Positions 5,394 through 8,990 of a DNA stretch of 8,990 nucleotides are shown here, in pieces (the first letter of the stretch is position 1; each line of letters starts with the position of its first letter). The position numbers were made by a program, and so were the translations under genes. The DNA lies in contig JBBCJI010000009.1 of assembly GCA_037190845.1 (NCBI GenBank), positions 1 to 8,990 of the forward strand, given 5' to 3'. Source of the stretch: JBEBVQ01 sp037190845. GTDB lineage: Bacteria > Bacteroidota > Bacteroidia > Chitinophagales > Chitinophagaceae. The notes beneath the pieces are model-generated. The model was not told the origin of the DNA. It was given only the letters and a program-made list of their open reading frames with translations, and did no database searches.

Positions 5394-8300
5394 ATGAAAA
5401 AATCCATTATTGGGGTTGGGATCGTGGTATATGCATTGACAGGAGTAATGACTTCATATGCACATAAATCTGAGCATCCTATATCAGAAAGCCTGCATTT
5501 TATAGAGAATAAAACCCAGTGGCCGGAAGAGGTAAAATACCGTGCCGGTGTGCCGGGAGGGGCTGTTTTTATTACAGACAAGGGATTCGTATATAATTAT
5601 CACAGTGAGGAAGACTTGCAGCGTATACATGATATGACAAATGGTGGAAGTGATATTTCAAATGAACTGGTACGCTATCATGCTTACCGGGTAAATTTTA
5701 TCGGAGCTAATAAAAATATTGCATATGATACGATAGAAAAGCGTCCGTTTTATCATAACTATTTTATTGGTAATGATCGTTCGAAGTGGGCAGGTGGGGT
5801 AAGTTTGTATGGGCGCGTTGTGCAGCGGAATGTGTACGATGGAATAGACGTGGCCATATACAGTAGCGGGCAGTCCCTTAAATACGATTTTATTGTAGCA
5901 CCGGGAGCGGATGTCGATAAAATTGCCCTGTCATTTGAGGGGGTACAACCACGGCTGGATGATAAAGGAAACCTTTATATAAAAACAACTGTTAATGAGG
6001 TGCTGGAGCAGGCGCCCTATGTATATCAGGAGATAGATGGCCGGGAAGTAGAAGTGCGATGTAATTACAGTCTGGTAAAAGGTCGTCTTTCTTTTCATTT
6101 CCCGGAAGGATATAGTCGGAATCATCCGCTGGTGATTGATCCCCAGTTGGTATTTGCAACATACAGCGGCGGCGGCGGCGGCACTACCGGTTTTTACAGT
6201 TATTCTACGACCTATGATGCCGCAGGTAATCTCTATGCCGGCTCCCAGGCACATCAGGCCGGATGGCCGGTGACAACAGGCGCCTTTCAGGCTGTATATA
6301 TGGGAGGGCAGGATGTCGCTATTAATAAATATAGCAGTGATGGAAGCGCTTTGATATACTCTACATATTATGGAGGTACCGGCCAGGATTTACCGTATGC
6401 AATGATCGTAAATGAGCAGAATGAGTTGGTGGTGACCGGCCAGACAACTTCAGCTAATCTGCCGTATACGACTGGTTGTTACGACAGTACACTGGGCGGG
6501 GCCAGGGATATTTTTGTAGCGCATTTTAATACGACCGGGACAGGGCTGATCGGGTCTACTTACGTGGGTGGTACAACAGGTAATGATATTGATGCATTGG
6601 ATATGACCGCTGCAAGTCAGACTGCGCAGCATAAAACCAGCCCTGTAGAAGTTATCTGCCGTCCAAACGGAGATATTTGGGTTGTAAGCAATACTGCTGC
6701 GTCTGATTTTCCCGTTACGCCCAATGCGCTTCAGCCCGCCAAGGCAGGCAGCTCAGGACTCGACGTTGTGTTGTTCCGCTTAAATGCCAATTGTTCACAG
6801 CTCTTATACAGTACGTATATTGGTGGTACAGGTAATGATGTCGGATTTGGTATTGCGTTTGATCTGGACGGGAATGTGGTGATCTGTGGTGGTACCCAGA
6901 GTAATAATTTCCCGGTTACATCGGGGGTATTGATCAATACTGCTCCGGGAGGCTCCTGGGATGGGTTTGTCACTGTCGTAAATCCGGTTACGGGTAATCT
7001 GCTTAGGTCTACCTACCTGGGAACGAATAATACCGATCTGGCCATTTTTCTGCAAATTGAGCCGGTTACCAATTACATATATGTGATGGGGCATACAAAA
7101 GGAGATTATCCGATTACCCCGGGAGCATATCATATTACCGCATCAGATATTTTTATTGATGTGTTGTCTTCTGACTTGACGTCTTCCCTGCGTTCTACCC
7201 GGTTGGGCAACCCGCAATCAGGTACAGCCTATGCACCGTCTGCATTCCTGCTGGATATTTGCGGCAATGTATATGTTGCCGGACTCCGGGCTGCAGCAGG
7301 TCTTCCTTTGAAAGAGGAGGTTGAGGCGGCTCAGAGGCCTTTCTGGTTTGGGGTGTTGCAAAAAGGTTTTTCGGACCTGTTGTTTGCTTCTTATTTTGGT
7401 ACGAGTGCAGACCATTCGCATGTAGGGGTGCATCGTCTGGATCCCGCCGGTGTGGTATACCATTCCGTCTGTTGTAATTCCACTACATACCCCACTACAA
7501 CTGGTGTCTGGGCCGAACGCAAAAACCCTACACAATCCGGGCAGGATATCATCAGCTTCAAGTTTAATTTTGATGCCTCCGGTGTCCGGGCCGGTTATCG
7601 GATTGAGGGTGGCAGTGATACAGGGTGCGCACCTTTTTTCGTTGATTTTGTCAATACTTCTATTATCGCCGACACGTTTTTATGGGATTTCGGTGACGGG
7701 AATTTTTCTACGGAGCGGTCACCGGTTTATACCTATTCCGTACCCGGTACCTACCGTGTAAGTTTGTATGCCAATAATGACAGCGCCTGTGTTACACATG
7801 ATACATTCCAGCGTGTAATCGTTGTATATCCTTCTCCTCAGATATCTGTATCCGGTGATACGATCACCTGTGTCAATAATCCGGTACAATTGCATGCGAA
7901 TCTGATCTATGATCCTACTGTAGGCATGTCCATTGCCTGGACGCCTGCCGCAGGCCTGGATAACCCTTCCTCTACAGATCCATGGGCCAGTCCGTTGCAG
8001 GATGTTACTTATAAGGCTGTAGTAACGCTCGACGGTGGTTGTCAGGATGAAGATTCGATCCACATTGTTGTTATACAGGGTTTCGAACTTGATAATGAAG
8101 ATACAGCGATCTGTCTCGGAGAAACAGTCGTCACGCGTGTCACGGGCGATAACCGCTACACCTATACCTGGACACCGTCGCAGGGGGTATCGAACACAAG
8201 CGCCATGGCACCGCAGATCACGCCCGACAGTACACGTACCTATGTCGTTACTGCAACCTTTCCCGGCTGCCGCGACAGCATACGTTCTTTTGAAATAGAT

Positions 8301-8990
8301 GTACAACCGGTGCCGACGGTACATGCCGGAGACGACCAGATTTTATGCTTCGGGGATACACTGACGTTAACGCCCGAAGTCCTCCCGCCCGATTATCCCT
8401 TCTATACCTATACCTGGGACCCGGCCGGAGCGCTTGATCCCGCACCCAATGTACCCAACCCTATATTTACCGGCTACCAGACGGCTACCCTCACACTTAC
8501 GGTTACGACTCCGGCCGGTTGTACCGGTAATGATGATATCCTGCTCGAAGTAATAGAACCGGATATCATTGAAGCCTCCAATGACACACTGATCTGTCCC
8601 GGTGATACGATCCAGCTTCATGTCTGGGGCAGTCAGGTATCACAGATATGGCTGCCGTCATACTATATCAGCGATACACTGAGTGCAGATCCGTATGTGT
8701 ATCCCGTTACCTCGGTAACGTATACGGTATATGGCCGTGATATTTACAATTGTCTGGATACCCAAAGTGTGCATGTGCGTGTACTGCCGGCAGCGGTGGT
8801 ATCAGTTCCCGATTCGACCCGTATCTTCCCCGGGGAGTCGTACCAGCTCGATCCGGGTGGTAACTGTCTGTACTTTGAATGGTTCCCGCCGCTGGGATTG
8901 TCGGATCACCGGATCTCCAACCCGGTAGCACAGCCGGAAGTAAACACACGGTATTTCGTTACCGGCCGTACGGAAGACGGCTGTATCGCC
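5394..8990 (+). CDS. Giant secreted protein: DUF7948-like domain, beta-propeller repeats, PKD and Ig-like domains (3' end missing)
   Basis: The frame is open to the last base (1199 codons visible, no stop). The start at 5394 gives a signal peptide MKKSIIGVGIVVYALTGVM with cleavage near SYA|HK; an in-frame ATG at 5379 would add five residues. Residues about 35-250 match the domain I recall as DUF7948: FIENKTQWPEEVKYRAG, RVNFIGANKN, HNYFIGNDRSKWAGGV, LKYDFIVAPGAD, and an LVIDP end. Residues about 250-735 are SBBP-like propeller repeats (YSTYYGG at 322, YSTYIGG at 472, RSTYLG at 539, FASYFG at 665, with recurring FPVT blocks). Residues about 740-813 are a PKD domain (GCAPFFVDFVNTS, WDFGDG at 764). 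Four complete Ig-like repeats of about 80 residues start near 815, 897, 974 and 1057, and a fifth starts at 1136 and runs off the window. The layout is that of T9SS type B / gliding motility-associated proteins, so a C-terminal type B sorting domain is expected beyond the window (inference). Its ligand or job is unknown; adhesion is plausible. Confidence 0.9.
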   Translation, partial: MKKSIIGVGIVVYALTGVMTSYAHKSEHPISESLHFIENKTQWPEEVKYRAGVPGGAVFITDKGFVYNYHSEEDLQRIHDMTNGGSDISNELVRYHAYRVNFIGANKNIAYDTIEKRPFYHNYFIGNDRSKWAGGVSLYGRVVQRNVYDGIDVAIYSSGQSLKYDFIVAPGADVDKIALSFEGVQPRLDDKGNLYIKTTVNEVLEQAPYVYQEIDGREVEVRCNYSLVKGRLSFHFPEGYSRNHPLVIDPQLVFATYSGGGGGTTGFYSYSTTYDAAGNLYAGSQAHQAGWPVTTGAFQAVYMGGQDVAINKYSSDGSALIYSTYYGGTGQDLPYAMIVNEQNELVVTGQTTSANLPYTTGCYDSTLGGARDIFVAHFNTTGTGLIGSTYVGGTTGNDIDALDMTAASQTAQHKTSPVEVICRPNGDIWVVSNTAASDFPVTPNALQPAKAGSSGLDVVLFRLNANCSQLLYSTYIGGTGNDVGFGIAFDLDGNVVICGGTQSNNFPVTSGVLINTAPGGSWDGFVTVVNPVTGNLLRSTYLGTNNTDLAIFLQIEPVTNYIYVMGHTKGDYPITPGAYHITASDIFIDVLSSDLTSSLRSTRLGNPQSGTAYAPSAFLLDICGNVYVAGLRAAAGLPLKEEVEAAQRPFWFGVLQKGFSDLLFASYFGTSADHSHVGVHRLDPAGVVYHSVCCNSTTYPTTTGVWAERKNPTQSGQDIISFKFNFDASGVRAGYRIEGGSDTGCAPFFVDFVNTSIIADTFLWDFGDGNFSTERSPVYTYSVPGTYRVSLYANNDSACVTHDTFQRVIVVYPSPQISVSGDTITCVNNPVQLHANLIYDPTVGMSIAWTPAAGLDNPSSTDPWASPLQDVTYKAVVTLDGGCQDEDSIHIVVIQGFELDNEDTAICLGETVVTRVTGDNRYTYTWTPSQGVSNTSAMAPQITPDSTRTYVVTATFPGCRDSIRSFEIDVQPVPTVHAGDDQILCFGDTLTLTPEVLPPDYPFYTYTWDPAGALDPAPNVPNPIFTGYQTATLTLTVTTPAGCTGNDDILLEVIEPDIIEASNDTLICPGDTIQLHVWGSQVSQIWLPSYYISDTLSADPYVYPVTSVTYTVYGRDIYNCLDTQSVHVRVLPAAVVSVPDSTRIFPGESYQLDPGGNCLYFEWFPPLGLSDHRISNPVAQPEVNTRYFVTGRTEDGCIA
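6168..6182 (+). repeat. (GGC)5 microsatellite at a domain boundary
   Basis: Five in-frame GGC codons encode five glycines right after the ATYS that closes the DUF7948-like domain and before the propeller repeats. Slippage here would change linker length in steps of one glycine without breaking the frame. Confidence 0.9.

Noticed and set aside
7719..8324. A 201-codon minus-strand frame
   Set aside because: It lies wholly antisense to the giant protein, whose frame is continuous and shows recognisable PKD and Ig-like motifs; the minus-strand product is low in domain-like character (many Arg, Tyr and Ile from the opposite strand).

Overview
The window looks like chromosomal DNA from a Bacteroidota bacterium, probably a Chitinophagaceae-like or related free-living lineage. 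The evidence is a complete type IX secretion (T9SS) type A C-terminal sorting domain, a second giant protein with the N-terminal domain, beta-propeller repeats and PKD layout of T9SS type B / gliding-associated proteins, a TAnnTTTG-type promoter, and no clear Shine-Dalgarno sites. The genus assignment is inference. All six supported genes lie on the + strand.

Layout. 1-2151 is the 3' part of a T9SS type A cargo protein; its visible start is a block of 180-bp tandem repeats (60 residues each). After a stem-loop comes a 70-residue secreted mini-protein (2221-2433) with a signal peptide, a proline run and a C-terminal tripartite tail (PLD motif, short hydrophobic segment, basic cluster) that resembles exosortase recognition tails. 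A second, perfect 16-bp stem-loop separates it from an exosortase/archaeosortase-family membrane protease-transpeptidase (2610-3233) with recognisable Cys, Arg and His motifs. A secreted protein with two LysM domains and an RlpA-like double-psi beta-barrel follows (3314-4189), then a 24-bp perfect inverted repeat, then a family 9 glycosyltransferase of the heptosyltransferase type (4268-5269, GTG start). From 5394 to the window end one reading frame stays open for 1199 codons: a signal peptide, a DUF7948-like domain, a propeller region, a PKD domain and four and a half Ig-like repeats. Its C-terminus lies outside the window.

How the genes may work together. All of them are envelope or surface genes. 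The most interesting part is the mini-protein plus exosortase pair, which looks like a dedicated enzyme and substrate system in which the substrate is almost nothing but sorting signals. The flanking large proteins would instead use T9SS, so two independent C-terminal sorting routes sit side by side. The LysM/double-psi protein (peptidoglycan) and the GT9 enzyme (LPS or other surface glycan) fit a cell-envelope theme, but the sequence does not prove a functional link to the exosortase. No RNA genes, CRISPR arrays, transposases or minus-strand genes are supported. No gene-free stretch exceeds 300 bases.
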